The position numbers and the translations under genes were made by a program. Below are positions 33,170 to 41,299 of a stretch of 64,000 nt of DNA, piece after piece. Within the stretch, counting starts at the first letter, position 1. The number at the start of each line of letters is the position of its first letter. Origin of the DNA: JAVBLG01 sp031553655 (GTDB lineage: Bacteria; Desulfobacterota; Desulfovibrionia; Desulfovibrionales; Desulfovibrionaceae); contig JAVBLG010000007.1 in assembly GCA_031553655.1 (NCBI GenBank), forward strand, positions 14,787 through 78,786, written 5' to 3'. The notes beneath the pieces were generated by a model. That model saw only the letters and a program-made list of their open reading frames with translations, made no database searches and had not been told where the DNA came from.

Positions 33170-33970
33170 ATGGCCATTCAGGATCTTATCCGCACTCGCT
33201 TCTTTCCGCATTTGTGGTGCCCGGGCTGCGGCCACGGCACCGTGCTCAACAACTTGCTGCGCGCCGTGGACGACCTCGGACTTGACCAAAGCTCGCTGTG
33301 CATGGTTTCGGGCATAGGCTGCTCGGCGCGCATAGCCGGTTACGTGGACTTCCACACCATGCACACCATGCATGGCCGGGCCCTGGCCTGCGCCACCGGC
33401 CTAAAAATGGCCAAACCCTCACTCAATGTGTTTGTGCCCATGGGCGACGGCGACGCCCTGGCCATTGGCGGCAACCACTTCATCCACGCCTGCCGCCGCA
33501 ATATCGACCTTACCGCCATTGTGCTCAACAACCGCATCTACGGCATGACCGGCGGGCAGTTCTCGCCCCTTTCCGGGGCGGGCATTCTGGCCACCACCGC
33601 GCCGTATCGCAATATTGACGCCAGCTTCGACACCGTGCAGCTGGCCATGGGGGCGGGAGCCACCTTTGTGGCCCGCACCACCGCCTTCCATGTGAAAGAG
33701 CTTGGCGACATGCTCAAAAAAGCCATTCAGCACAAGGGTATAAGCGTTGTGGAGGTTATGGTTCAGTGCCCCACCTATTTCGGCCGCAAGAACAAGATCG
33801 GCGGCGCGGTGGAATTGCTCCAATCCTATCGCGACGGCACGGCCCTGCTCGGCTCCAAGAAGCTGGAAGAAAACCCCAACCTCATTGCCAGGGGCATTTT
33901 CCGCGACGAGGAAAAGCCGGAATACTGCGAAGAATACGCGAAAATTGTAGCTAAGGCCCGCAAGGAGTAA
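33170..33970 (+). CDS. korB: 2-oxoglutarate:ferredoxin oxidoreductase, beta subunit
   Basis: The thiamine-pyrophosphate-binding subunit. The 266-residue product shows HLWCPGCGHGTVLNNLL at the start, SGIGCSARIAGYVDFHTMHT, and the TPP motif VPMGDGDALAIGGNHFIHAC with VLNNRIYGMTGGQFSP. The start MAIQDLIR follows GGAAGGGGG, one base after the korA stop. No ferredoxin domain is fused, which agrees with a separate delta subunit. Confidence 0.92.
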   Translation: MAIQDLIRTRFFPHLWCPGCGHGTVLNNLLRAVDDLGLDQSSLCMVSGIGCSARIAGYVDFHTMHTMHGRALACATGLKMAKPSLNVFVPMGDGDALAIGGNHFIHACRRNIDLTAIVLNNRIYGMTGGQFSPLSGAGILATTAPYRNIDASFDTVQLAMGAGATFVARTTAFHVKELGDMLKKAIQHKGISVVEVMVQCPTYFGRKNKIGGAVELLQSYRDGTALLGSKKLEENPNLIARGIFRDEEKPEYCEEYAKIVAKARKE

Positions 33971-33974
33971 CGCC

Positions 33975-34520
33975 ATGGAAAAATACCGCTTTCTTTTGTC
34001 CGGTTCGGGCGGGCAGGGGGTCATAACCATGGCCATTCTGCTGGCCGAGGCCGCTGTGTTGCACGAAGGGCGCATAGCTGTGCAGTCACAGTCTTACGGC
34101 CCGGAAGCTCGCGGCGGAGCCACTCGCTCGGACGTGATCATTTCCGATGAAGACATCGCCTTCCCCAAGGTTTTGCAGCCCAACATTCTGGTGGCTCTCA
34201 CCAACGAAGCCGCCAGTAAATACCTGCCGCTCATCCGTCCCGGCGGTCTGTGCCTGTACGATGATGAACTGGTGCAACCCAGCAAGAGCATCGACGCCCG
34301 CAAGGTGGGCCTGCCCATGCATAAAACAGTTATAGAAAAACTGGGCAAGCCTGTGGCCTTCAACATCTGCGTGCTGGGCGCGCTGGCCACCCTGACCAAG
34401 GCTGTTCGCCTGGAATCGCTTGAGCAGGTGCTGGTCAACCGTTTTGCCTCCGCGCATCATGAGAACAACAAAAAGGCTCTCTATCTCGGTGCTGAATTAG
34501 CTAAGCCCCACGCTGACTAG
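33975..34520 (+). CDS. korC: 2-oxoglutarate:ferredoxin oxidoreductase, gamma subunit
   Basis: A 181-residue gamma subunit, with the family opening FLLSGSGGQGVITMAILLAE, then VQSQSYGPEARGGATRSDVI and VGLPMHKTVIEKLGKPVAFN. It completes the D-A-B-C order and lies four bases after korB. A ~220-base region with strong hairpins separates it from sucC. Confidence 0.92.
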   Translation: MEKYRFLLSGSGGQGVITMAILLAEAAVLHEGRIAVQSQSYGPEARGGATRSDVIISDEDIAFPKVLQPNILVALTNEAASKYLPLIRPGGLCLYDDELVQPSKSIDARKVGLPMHKTVIEKLGKPVAFNICVLGALATLTKAVRLESLEQVLVNRFASAHHENNKKALYLGAELAKPHAD

Positions 34521-34534
34521 AAAGCCGAAGTTCG

Positions 34535-34643
34535 TTCCCTGGCAAGGAAAACGACAAATCATATATCTGCTCCGAAGCCGCATAAAATGTTTGCCGGAGT
34601 GAATCCGGCAAACGCGGCTTTGTCGCTCAAATCCTTCAGGGAA
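34535..34643. repeat. Nested hairpin element between korC and sucC
   Basis: Outer TTCCCTG (34535-34541) pairs with CAGGGAA (34637-34643), and GACAAA with TTTGTC. Inside, AAGCCGC pairs with GCGGCTT, and GTTTGCCGGA (34589-34598) with TCCGGCAAAC (34604-34613) around GTGAA. It contains GGCAAGGAAAACG, the mark of the stop-codon palindrome family, but on the opposite strand relative to the host gene, and its start is 14 bases after the stop. Possibly a divergent or inverted copy. A further CCGCCG/CGGCGG stem lies at about 34664-34693. Confidence 0.55.
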
Positions 34644-34740
34644 GGGCAATCCGCACGGATCCTATCCGCCGCGGACGGAGTTAGTCGGCGGATGGAGCTG
34701 ACTGTGGATTGAAACATCCTGAACATATGAAAGGACTTAT

Positions 34741-35907
34741 ATGAACATACATGAGTACCAAGCGAAAGAGCTGCTCCAGTCCTATGGCGTGCCCACGCCC
34801 AAGGGCGGCGTGGCCGACACCGTGGCCGGGGCTATGGAAGTGGCCAAATCGCTGCCCGGCCCCATCTGGGTGGTGAAGGCGCAGATCCACGCCGGCGGGC
34901 GCGGCAAGGGCGGCGGGGTTAAGGTTTGCAAAAACCACTCCGAAGTGGAAGCCGCCGCCAAAGCTATTCTGGGTATGCAGCTGATTACCCATCAGACCGG
35001 TCCGGAAGGCAAAAAAGTGCATAAGGTCTGGGTGGAAGACGGCACCAACATAGCCAAGGAACTCTATCTGGCCGTAGTGCTTGATCGCGGATCCGAGCGT
35101 CTTTCGCTCATTGCCTCCCCGGACGGCGGCATGGACATTGAAGAAGTGGCCGAAAAACATCCCGAACGCATTTTCACCACCCGCCTTGACGGCGCTCATC
35201 AGGTGTGGCCCTTCCAGGCCCGCCAGCTTTTCTTCAACTGTGGCCTCACCCCTGAACAGGTTGGGCAGGGAGTGAAACTGGTCACCAATCTGGTGCGCAT
35301 GTGTGTGGAAAAAGACGCCACGCAAGTGGAAATCAACCCTCTGGCCGTTACCGCCGAAGGCAATCTGGCCGTGCTTGACGCCAAGGTCAACTTTGACGAA
35401 AGCGCACTCAAACGCCACCCGGAAATTGCCGCCCTGGACGACCCCGAAGAAAGCGATCCTCTGGAGCGCAAAGCCGCCGAGCTTGGCGTGAACTATGTCA
35501 AGCTTAACGGCTATGTGGGCACCATGGTCAACGGCGCGGGCCTGGCCATGGCCACCATGGACGCCATCAAGCAGGCCGGGGCCGAGCCCGCCAACTTCCT
35601 CGACGCCGGAGGCGGCGCCAATGTGGAAATGGTGAGCAAGGGCTTCCAGGTTATGCTGGCCGACCCCAATGTGCGCGGCATTTTGATCAATATCTTCGGC
35701 GGCATCCTGCGCTGCGACATCGTGGCCGAAGGCGTGGTCCAGGCGGCCAAAGCCACAAACCTCACGCTGCCTGTTGTTGTGCGCATGGAAGGCACCAATG
35801 TGGAAGAAGGTCGGCGTATTCTCAATGAATGCGGGCTTAAATTCACCACAGCCACCAGCATGGCCGAAGCCGCGCGCCTTATTGCCGAACAGACCAGGAG
35901 GCCGTAA
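34741..35907 (+). CDS. sucC: Succinyl-CoA synthetase, beta subunit (ADP-forming type)
   Basis: With SucD, converts succinyl-CoA to succinate and makes ATP or GTP. The 388-residue product starts MNIHEYQAKELLQSYGVPTP and has the ATP-grasp segments KAQIHAGGRGKGGGVK and VEINPLAVTAEGNLAVLDAK, plus INIFGGILRCDIVAEGVV near the end. The TAA stop overlaps the sucD ATG (TAATG). Placed after the kor operon, it would use the succinyl-CoA made there. Confidence 0.97.
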   Translation: MNIHEYQAKELLQSYGVPTPKGGVADTVAGAMEVAKSLPGPIWVVKAQIHAGGRGKGGGVKVCKNHSEVEAAAKAILGMQLITHQTGPEGKKVHKVWVEDGTNIAKELYLAVVLDRGSERLSLIASPDGGMDIEEVAEKHPERIFTTRLDGAHQVWPFQARQLFFNCGLTPEQVGQGVKLVTNLVRMCVEKDATQVEINPLAVTAEGNLAVLDAKVNFDESALKRHPEIAALDDPEESDPLERKAAELGVNYVKLNGYVGTMVNGAGLAMATMDAIKQAGAEPANFLDAGGGANVEMVSKGFQVMLADPNVRGILINIFGGILRCDIVAEGVVQAAKATNLTLPVVVRMEGTNVEEGRRILNECGLKFTTATSMAEAARLIAEQTRRP

Positions 35908-36782
35908 TGAGTATTCTTGTAAATCAAAATACCAAAGTGCTGGTGCAGGGCCTTACCGGCAAGGAAGGCAAATTCCACAGCGAACAGATGATCGCTTACG
36001 GCACAAAAGTTGTGGCCGGAGTAACCCCGGGCAAGGGCGGACAAAAAGTTCTTGATGTGCCAGTATTCAACACCTGCGCCGAAGCTGTAAAAGAAACCGG
36101 AGCCGACACCAGCGTAATCTTCGTGCCCGCCGGAGCCTCGGCCGACTCGGCCTGCGAGGCCGCCGACGCCGGCATCAAGCTGGTGGTGCTGATTACCGAG
36201 CACATCCCCGTGTTAGACATGGTGCGCTGCAAAAGCTACCTCACCAGCAAGGGAACCAAGCTCATCGGACCCAACTGCCCCGGCATTATCAGCCCCGGCA
36301 AGTGCAAAATCGGGATCATGCCCGGCTACATCCACAAACAAGGCTCCATCGGCCTGATCAGCCGCTCGGGCACCCTCACCTATGAAGCCGTGCATCAGCT
36401 CACCGCCCACGGCCTGGGCCAGAGCACCTGCATCGGCATCGGCGGCGACCCGGTTCCCGGCCTCAAGTTCATCGATCTGCTAGAACTGTTCCGTGACGAC
36501 CCCGAAACCGAAGCTGTTTGCGTAATCGGCGAAATCGGCGGCGACAATGAAGAAAAAACCGCCGCCTACATCACCGAAACCAAATATCCCAAGCCCGTAT
36601 TCGGCTTCATCGCCGGACTTACCGCGCCTCCCGGCAAACGTATGGGCCATGCCGGCGCCATCATCAGTGGCGGCAAAGGACGCGGCGAAGATAAAATCGC
36701 CGCCATGCAGGCCGCCGGAATCACAGTGATTAAAGAACTGGGCTACTTCGGCGAAACAGTGGCCAAGACATTGAGAAAATAA
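35907..36782 (+). CDS. sucD: Succinyl-CoA synthetase, alpha subunit
   Basis: The 291-residue alpha subunit binds CoA and carries the phospho-histidine. Landmarks: VLVQGLTGKEGKFHSEQMI, GVTPGKGGQKVLDVPVF, GPNCPGIISPGKCKIGIMPG, SRSGTLTYEAVHQLT and the active histidine in MGHAGAIISGGKG. It is coupled to sucC by a one-base overlap. A strong terminator follows. Confidence 0.97.
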   Translation: MSILVNQNTKVLVQGLTGKEGKFHSEQMIAYGTKVVAGVTPGKGGQKVLDVPVFNTCAEAVKETGADTSVIFVPAGASADSACEAADAGIKLVVLITEHIPVLDMVRCKSYLTSKGTKLIGPNCPGIISPGKCKIGIMPGYIHKQGSIGLISRSGTLTYEAVHQLTAHGLGQSTCIGIGGDPVPGLKFIDLLELFRDDPETEAVCVIGEIGGDNEEKTAAYITETKYPKPVFGFIAGLTAPPGKRMGHAGAIISGGKGRGEDKIAAMQAAGITVIKELGYFGETVAKTLRK

Positions 36783-36785
36783 TAA

Positions 36786-36820
36786 CAAAGGCCCTTCCTT
36801 CGGGAAGGGCCTTTGTTTAA
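36786..36820 (+). terminator. Intrinsic terminator of sucCD
   Basis: CAAAGGCCCTTCC (36786-36798) and GGAAGGGCCTTTG (36803-36815) form a perfect 13-base stem closed by a TTCG tetraloop, followed by TTTAAAT. Confidence 0.85.
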
Positions 36821-36882
36821 ATATTTCTGGCGTTATTTTGGAGTTATATTTAATAGTACAATCCTACAAAAAAGGAGCCGAC

Positions 36883-38304
36883 ATGAGCAAAAAGCAAATG
36901 TTCTCCATTGGGACCGCCCTGGCGTTAATGTTGGGGATGATGTTTCTAACCCCGGAAATGGACGGTCTCACCCATGCCGGCAAAGCCGCGCTAGGCGTGG
37001 GGCTTTTCGCCATTACCGTGTGGATTACCCAGGCTCTGGACGACGCCCAGAGCGGCTTTTGTATTGTAGTTTTCCTGGTGCTCTTCAAGGCTGCCAAAGT
37101 CGGCACGGCTTTTTCCGGATTCGCCAGTACCGGCGTATGGATAGTAATGCTGGGCATGGTCATGGCCGCGGGCATGGAAATGAGCGGGCTTTCCAAGCGC
37201 ATAGCCCTGCACACCGTGGCCAAGGTCGGCAAGTCGGCCTCGTCGCTGTATTGGGGCATTGCCACCATTACCATGATCATGACTTTTTTCATTCCCTCGC
37301 TGGCGGCCAAAACCCTGCTGGTTCTGCCCATCATCACCCAGATGGGTCTGGCTTTCGGCGCGGAAAAGGGCAAGAGCAGCCTGGTTAAAGGTCTTGTTTT
37401 TATCGTAACCATCACCGGCACCATCTATTGTATAGGTATTCTTACCTCGCACGCCGCCAACCCCATCACCGCCGCCCTGCTTGAAAAGAGCACCGGCAAG
37501 GCTATTTCCTGGGCTGAATGGTTCATGATTGGCGGCCCGCCGGCCCTGCTTTGCGGCTATCTGGCTGTGCCGATCATCCTGAAGCTGTTCCCGCCCGACG
37601 TAACCGATGTCAGCGAAGGCCGCGCCGTTATCCAGAGAGAACTGGAAAAGCTCGGCCCGATCACCATGCGTGAAAAATATACCCTTATCCTTTTCCTCCT
37701 TACCCTGATCTTCTGGGCTACCGACAAGCTGCACGGGGTCAACCCCACTTTGGTGGCCATGTGTACGGTACTCGGCATTATCGCCCCCGGCCCCCAACAG
37801 GTAATGACCTGGAAGGTGGCGGAAAAGAAGGTTCCCTGGAATATTTTCATCGTGTACGGAGCCGGTCTTTCCATGGGCGCGGTGCTGGTGAGCAGCGGCG
37901 CGGCCGCCTGGCTGGCCAACACTTTCTTTTATCCGCTCATGAACTTTGACCTGCGTCTTCAGGTGGTATTCTTCATCTGGCTGCTGCTGGTTCTGCAAGT
38001 AATGTTCACCGGCGCGGGACCCAAGACCACGGCCCTTACCCCGGTTATCATCGCCTTTGCCGTAAGCATGGCCGCCGCCAAGGGTATAGGCGACATCACT
38101 CCCTTTGTGCTGCTGATTGGTATGAACATGCTGCACCAGTACCTGCTGCCGGTTTCCAACCTGCCGAACATCATCGGTCTGGCCACCGAAGAAATAACCG
38201 CGACAGAACTAATCAAGACCGGCGCGATCATGAGTATTTACGGCGCCGTCTTCATGACCATCATGGTGTACACCTATTGGTCCTGGATCGGATTGTTCAA
38301 ATAG
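36883..38304 (+). CDS. DASS (SLC13-type) anion transporter 1
   Basis: A divalent-anion:sodium symporter family protein, probably importing or exchanging C4-dicarboxylates at the inner membrane. The 473-residue product has about twelve hydrophobic segments and the two family hairpin regions: FFIPSLAAKTLLVLPIITQM in the first half and TGAGPKTTALTPVIIAFAVS in the second, with SHAANPITAALLE. The start MSKKQMFS is set by AAGGAGCCGAC. It lies between sucCD and glcD. Its TAG stop lies in a long palindrome. The substrate is inferred from context only. Confidence 0.88.
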   Translation: MSKKQMFSIGTALALMLGMMFLTPEMDGLTHAGKAALGVGLFAITVWITQALDDAQSGFCIVVFLVLFKAAKVGTAFSGFASTGVWIVMLGMVMAAGMEMSGLSKRIALHTVAKVGKSASSLYWGIATITMIMTFFIPSLAAKTLLVLPIITQMGLAFGAEKGKSSLVKGLVFIVTITGTIYCIGILTSHAANPITAALLEKSTGKAISWAEWFMIGGPPALLCGYLAVPIILKLFPPDVTDVSEGRAVIQRELEKLGPITMREKYTLILFLLTLIFWATDKLHGVNPTLVAMCTVLGIIAPGPQQVMTWKVAEKKVPWNIFIVYGAGLSMGAVLVSSGAAAWLANTFFYPLMNFDLRLQVVFFIWLLLVLQVMFTGAGPKTTALTPVIIAFAVSMAAAKGIGDITPFVLLIGMNMLHQYLLPVSNLPNIIGLATEEITATELIKTGAIMSIYGAVFMTIMVYTYWSWIGLFK

Positions 38305-38455
38305 TAGCGACTCAAAAAAGCGTCTTTTACCCTCTGGACGGCGTTAAGCTGTGATTCCGATCCAGGTCTATATTAAGAAAAATACTATCCCTGGCTCGGG
38401 ATCACAGCTTTCCTTGCCAGGGTACAAAATCCATCTTTTTAGAGCCGCCACTATT
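38300..38455 (+). repeat. Stop-codon palindrome, copy 7 (DASS 1)
   Basis: The arm AATAGTAGCG begins two bases before the TAG stop and pairs with GCCACTATT at the far end (to 38455), continuing through AAAAAGCGTCTTTT and AAAATCCATCTTTTT. The inner stem AAGCTGTGATTCCGATCCAGG pairs with CCCTGGCTCGGGATCACAGCTT. Marks: CGTTAAG before and CTTTCCTTGCC after. The outer layer and apex match copy 8 closely, while the inner stem differs in sequence on both sides. Confidence 0.85.
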
Positions 38456-38531
38456 GCTCTTTATCACGGTTTACGTTTGTTATGTGGCGTTCCCGTATGT
38501 AACGGCAATATAGCGGCTTAAGGAGAAATAT

Positions 38532-39902
38532 ATGAGCTATGTCACGGAATTAACCGCCGAGCATAAAAAATTCCTTTCGGATTTGCTTGGCGAAGAAGCC
38601 ATTTTTGATCCTGCGGCCCTGAAGGCCTACTCCTCCGACGCTTCCCTCACCAAGGGCATAGCCCTGGCCGCGGCCCGCCCGCGCAATGTGGAGCAGGTAC
38701 AGGCCTTAATGCGCTTTTGCTATGAAAACAACATTGTCGTGCATCCGCGCGGCCGGGGCACCAGCCTTTCCGGCGGAGCGGCTCCCACCGTTCCCGGCAT
38801 TGTGGTTTCGCTGCTGGGCATGGACAAAATTATCGAAATATCCGACACCGACTTTGTGGCCGAAGTGGAAGCCGGGGCCTGCACGGCCACCTTCCAGGCC
38901 GAAGTGTCCAAACGCGGCCTGTTTTATCCCCCGGATCCGGCCAGCGGCAAAGCTTCCACCCTGGGCGGTAATGTCATTACCTGTGCCGGAGGCCTGCGCG
39001 CGGTAAGATACGGGGTTACCCGCGACTATGTTCTGGGCTGCGAACTGGTAACCGCCGACGGCACTCTATTGAAACTGGGCGGCCGCATGCACAAGGATGT
39101 GATCGGCCTGGACCTTCTGCGCCTGGTTGTGGGTTCGGAAGGAACCTTGGGCATTCTCACCAAGCTCATACTGAAGTTGCTGCCCAAGCCCGAAGCCTCG
39201 GCCTCGCTGCTTGCCGGATACGCCAGCGTGGACGAAGCCGCAGCCTCCATGGGCAGAGTTTTCGCTGCGGGTATTCTGCCCTGCGCCGTTGAAATTATGA
39301 ACTCCACCGTGGTGGATGTGCTCAAGAAAACCGGTGAATGCCCCTGGCCCGACTCGGTGCGCGCCCTGCTGCTCTTCCAGGTTGACGGTAGCAAGGACAC
39401 CGTGCCCATGGAGATAGAACGCCTCTCGCGTCAACTCGGCCAGGTAATCTGGCAGAAAAACGGCGTGGGCGCGGAAGAAGAAGCGTTGTGGGCTTTCCGC
39501 CGCCGTGTGACTTCTTCGGCCTATATTCTCGGCCCCGACCGCATCGGCGGCGATATGGCCGTGCCCAGAGGCAAAATACCCGAAGCCATCCGCCGCTTCG
39601 AAGAGATCGCCGCCAAGAACGGCAAGATTATCCTGGCTTACGGTCATGCCGGCGACGGCAACATCCACGCCAACGTGCATTATGACATATCCGATCCCGA
39701 CGACAAGGCCCGCACCATCAAAACTCATCACGAACTTGACGAAGCCGTATTGGATATGAGCGGCAGCGTTTCCGGCGAGCATGGCGGAGGCAGCCTCAAG
39801 GATGTTGGCCTTCAGCTCGGCAAAGCCGAGCACGCGATGATGCGCGCCGTGCGCAAGGTCTTCGATCCCAAGGGGATCTTGAATCCGGGAAAGGGTTATT
39901 AA
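38532..39902 (+). CDS. glcD: FAD-linked 2-hydroxyacid dehydrogenase (GlcD/D-lactate dehydrogenase type)
   Basis: Oxidises D-2-hydroxyacids such as glycolate or D-lactate. The 456-residue product has the VAO/PCMH FAD domain (VVHPRGRGTSLSGGAAPTVP, PDPASGKASTLGGNVITCAG, LVVGSEGTLGILTKLILKLL) and the C-terminal FAD-oxidase domain (LAYGHAGDGNIHANVHYD, SVSGEHGGGSLKDVG). AAGGAGAAATAT precedes the ATG. Paired with the iron-sulfur protein GlcF 65 bases later, it probably feeds electrons to the membrane. In sulfate reducers such pairs usually serve lactate; glycolate cannot be excluded. Confidence 0.9.
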   Translation: MSYVTELTAEHKKFLSDLLGEEAIFDPAALKAYSSDASLTKGIALAAARPRNVEQVQALMRFCYENNIVVHPRGRGTSLSGGAAPTVPGIVVSLLGMDKIIEISDTDFVAEVEAGACTATFQAEVSKRGLFYPPDPASGKASTLGGNVITCAGGLRAVRYGVTRDYVLGCELVTADGTLLKLGGRMHKDVIGLDLLRLVVGSEGTLGILTKLILKLLPKPEASASLLAGYASVDEAAASMGRVFAAGILPCAVEIMNSTVVDVLKKTGECPWPDSVRALLLFQVDGSKDTVPMEIERLSRQLGQVIWQKNGVGAEEEALWAFRRRVTSSAYILGPDRIGGDMAVPRGKIPEAIRRFEEIAAKNGKIILAYGHAGDGNIHANVHYDISDPDDKARTIKTHHELDEAVLDMSGSVSGEHGGGSLKDVGLQLGKAEHAMMRAVRKVFDPKGILNPGKGY

Positions 39903-39967
39903 TAATTTAGAAACAAAGCTGATTGTCTTAATATAAATTAAGATGCATCGGTTGCTGGAGTAAAAAA

Positions 39968-41089
39968 GTGAAACGCGGTTGCACACAATGCGGGGAATGC
40001 CTCAATGTCTGCCCGGTTTTCCGGCAGTACAAGCGTGAGGAATACGCCCCCAGAGGCAAAAGAATTCTGCTCGAACCCCTGGACGCCGGAACATCGGACC
40101 TCTCCTGGGCCGAAGCCGCTAAACTGTCCAGACTGTGCGCCGGTTGCGGCAAATGCGCCCAGGCCTGCGCCCGCAAACTCTCAACTGCCGATCTGCTGGC
40201 TGACGTGCGCTCCCAAAATCCGCACTGGACACAGTTTCTCTGGGAACTGTGGATCCGCCGCATGGGACCGCTGTGGCCCTCGCTGGGCCGTCTGGCCGAT
40301 CTGGCTCCGAATGCTGTTGTGCCCGATGCACTGCATTCTTCCCTCATCACCGCCAAAGCCATGGTCAAGCCGCCGGAAGAAGCCCCTTGGACGCGCCTTT
40401 CCCGCGACAAGGACAAATCGTTCACCCCGGAACCTGTGGTGATCTTTGCCGGATGCACAGCCAACAACGTGCGCCCGGCCTGGAAGGAAAAAGCCTCCGC
40501 CCTGCTTGAGTCGTGGGGTTACAAGCTGCTCAACGATTCCGGATTCACCTGCTGCGGCGGCACCATGCACCATGCGGGACAATACAAGGCCATGCGCGAC
40601 ATGCGCGAAACCAACGTGGCCCACTGGTGGGCGCTGGGCAAGCCGCGCATCGCGGCCTTCTGCGCCTCGTGCCATCACAGTTTAATGGAATATGGCGAAG
40701 ACGTGCTTGGCGAAGACGCCGCCGACTGGAAGGCCAAGGTTACACCCCTAAGTGGGTTGCTGGTCAACCCCAAGTCGGAATTGACCGGCCGCGCCCCGGC
40801 CGCGTGGGGCTATCATAAGCCCTGCCACTGGGGGCTCAAAGATCCGGATGGGCCGTTCCTTAAAGGAATTCTGCCCGGCATGAGCAAAAGCGGCGATTTG
40901 TGCTGCGGTATGGGCGGCATTCTTAAAATGACCGATCCGGATCTGTCCATGCACATGGCCGAAGACTGCCTAAAGCAGTTTGACGATAAAACCGAACGCC
41001 TGCTCACCGGATGCAGCGGTTGCACCATGCAATTGTCGGCCCTGAAGAAACCAGGCTTTGTCCGCCACTGGCTCGACGTCGTTTCATAA
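39968..41089 (+). CDS. glcF: Iron-sulfur subunit of glycolate/lactate oxidase (GlcF type)
   Basis: Electron-transfer partner of GlcD. The 373-residue product starts at GTG (VKRGCTQCGECLNVCPVF) after GGAGTAAAAAA. Two 4Fe-4S motifs lie at the N terminus (CTQCGECLNVCP, CAGCGKCAQACA). Two cysteine-rich CCG domains follow: FTCCGGTMHHAG at about 195 and DLCCGMGGILKMTD at about 315, with CASCHHSLMEYG and CSGCTMQL. The TAA stop is embedded in a palindrome. No GlcE homologue is present. Confidence 0.9.
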   Translation: MKRGCTQCGECLNVCPVFRQYKREEYAPRGKRILLEPLDAGTSDLSWAEAAKLSRLCAGCGKCAQACARKLSTADLLADVRSQNPHWTQFLWELWIRRMGPLWPSLGRLADLAPNAVVPDALHSSLITAKAMVKPPEEAPWTRLSRDKDKSFTPEPVVIFAGCTANNVRPAWKEKASALLESWGYKLLNDSGFTCCGGTMHHAGQYKAMRDMRETNVAHWWALGKPRIAAFCASCHHSLMEYGEDVLGEDAADWKAKVTPLSGLLVNPKSELTGRAPAAWGYHKPCHWGLKDPDGPFLKGILPGMSKSGDLCCGMGGILKMTDPDLSMHMAEDCLKQFDDKTERLLTGCSGCTMQLSALKKPGFVRHWLDVVS

Positions 41090-41217
41090 AAAGCGTCTTT
41101 TGTCCCCCTGGATTTGTCAAACGGCAACTTCCGTCCAGGGCTGTACCACAAGAAATACTATCCCTGGCCGGGAATTGCCGTTTTCCTCGCCAGGGAACAA
41201 AATCAATCTTTTTATGA
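41084..41217 (+). repeat. Stop-codon palindrome, copy 8 (glcF)
   Basis: The arm TCATAAAAAG (41084 on) takes in the last Ser codon and TAA stop and pairs with CTTTTTATGA (to 41217). Next come TCTTTTGTCCCCCTGG and CCAGGGAACAAAATCA. The inner stem AAACGGCAACTTCCGTCCAGG pairs with CCCTGGCCGGGAATTGCCGTTT. Marks: TTTGTCAAACG before and TTTTCCTCGCC after. Confidence 0.85.
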
Positions 41218-41299
41218 CCAGTCTCCACCCCAACGCAAAAAATAATAACAAACGCCCGCGGATCGTCCATAAGGCGGCAAAAAACCAGAGGGACTCGCC

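Noticed and set aside
31894..33177. Long minus-strand reading frame (427 codons) over korA, and similar long antisense frames over sucC, aconitase and the M20 gene
   Set aside because: They are His/Gly-rich mirror readings of high-GC coding DNA with no start signals and no family resemblance; the plus-strand genes are certain.
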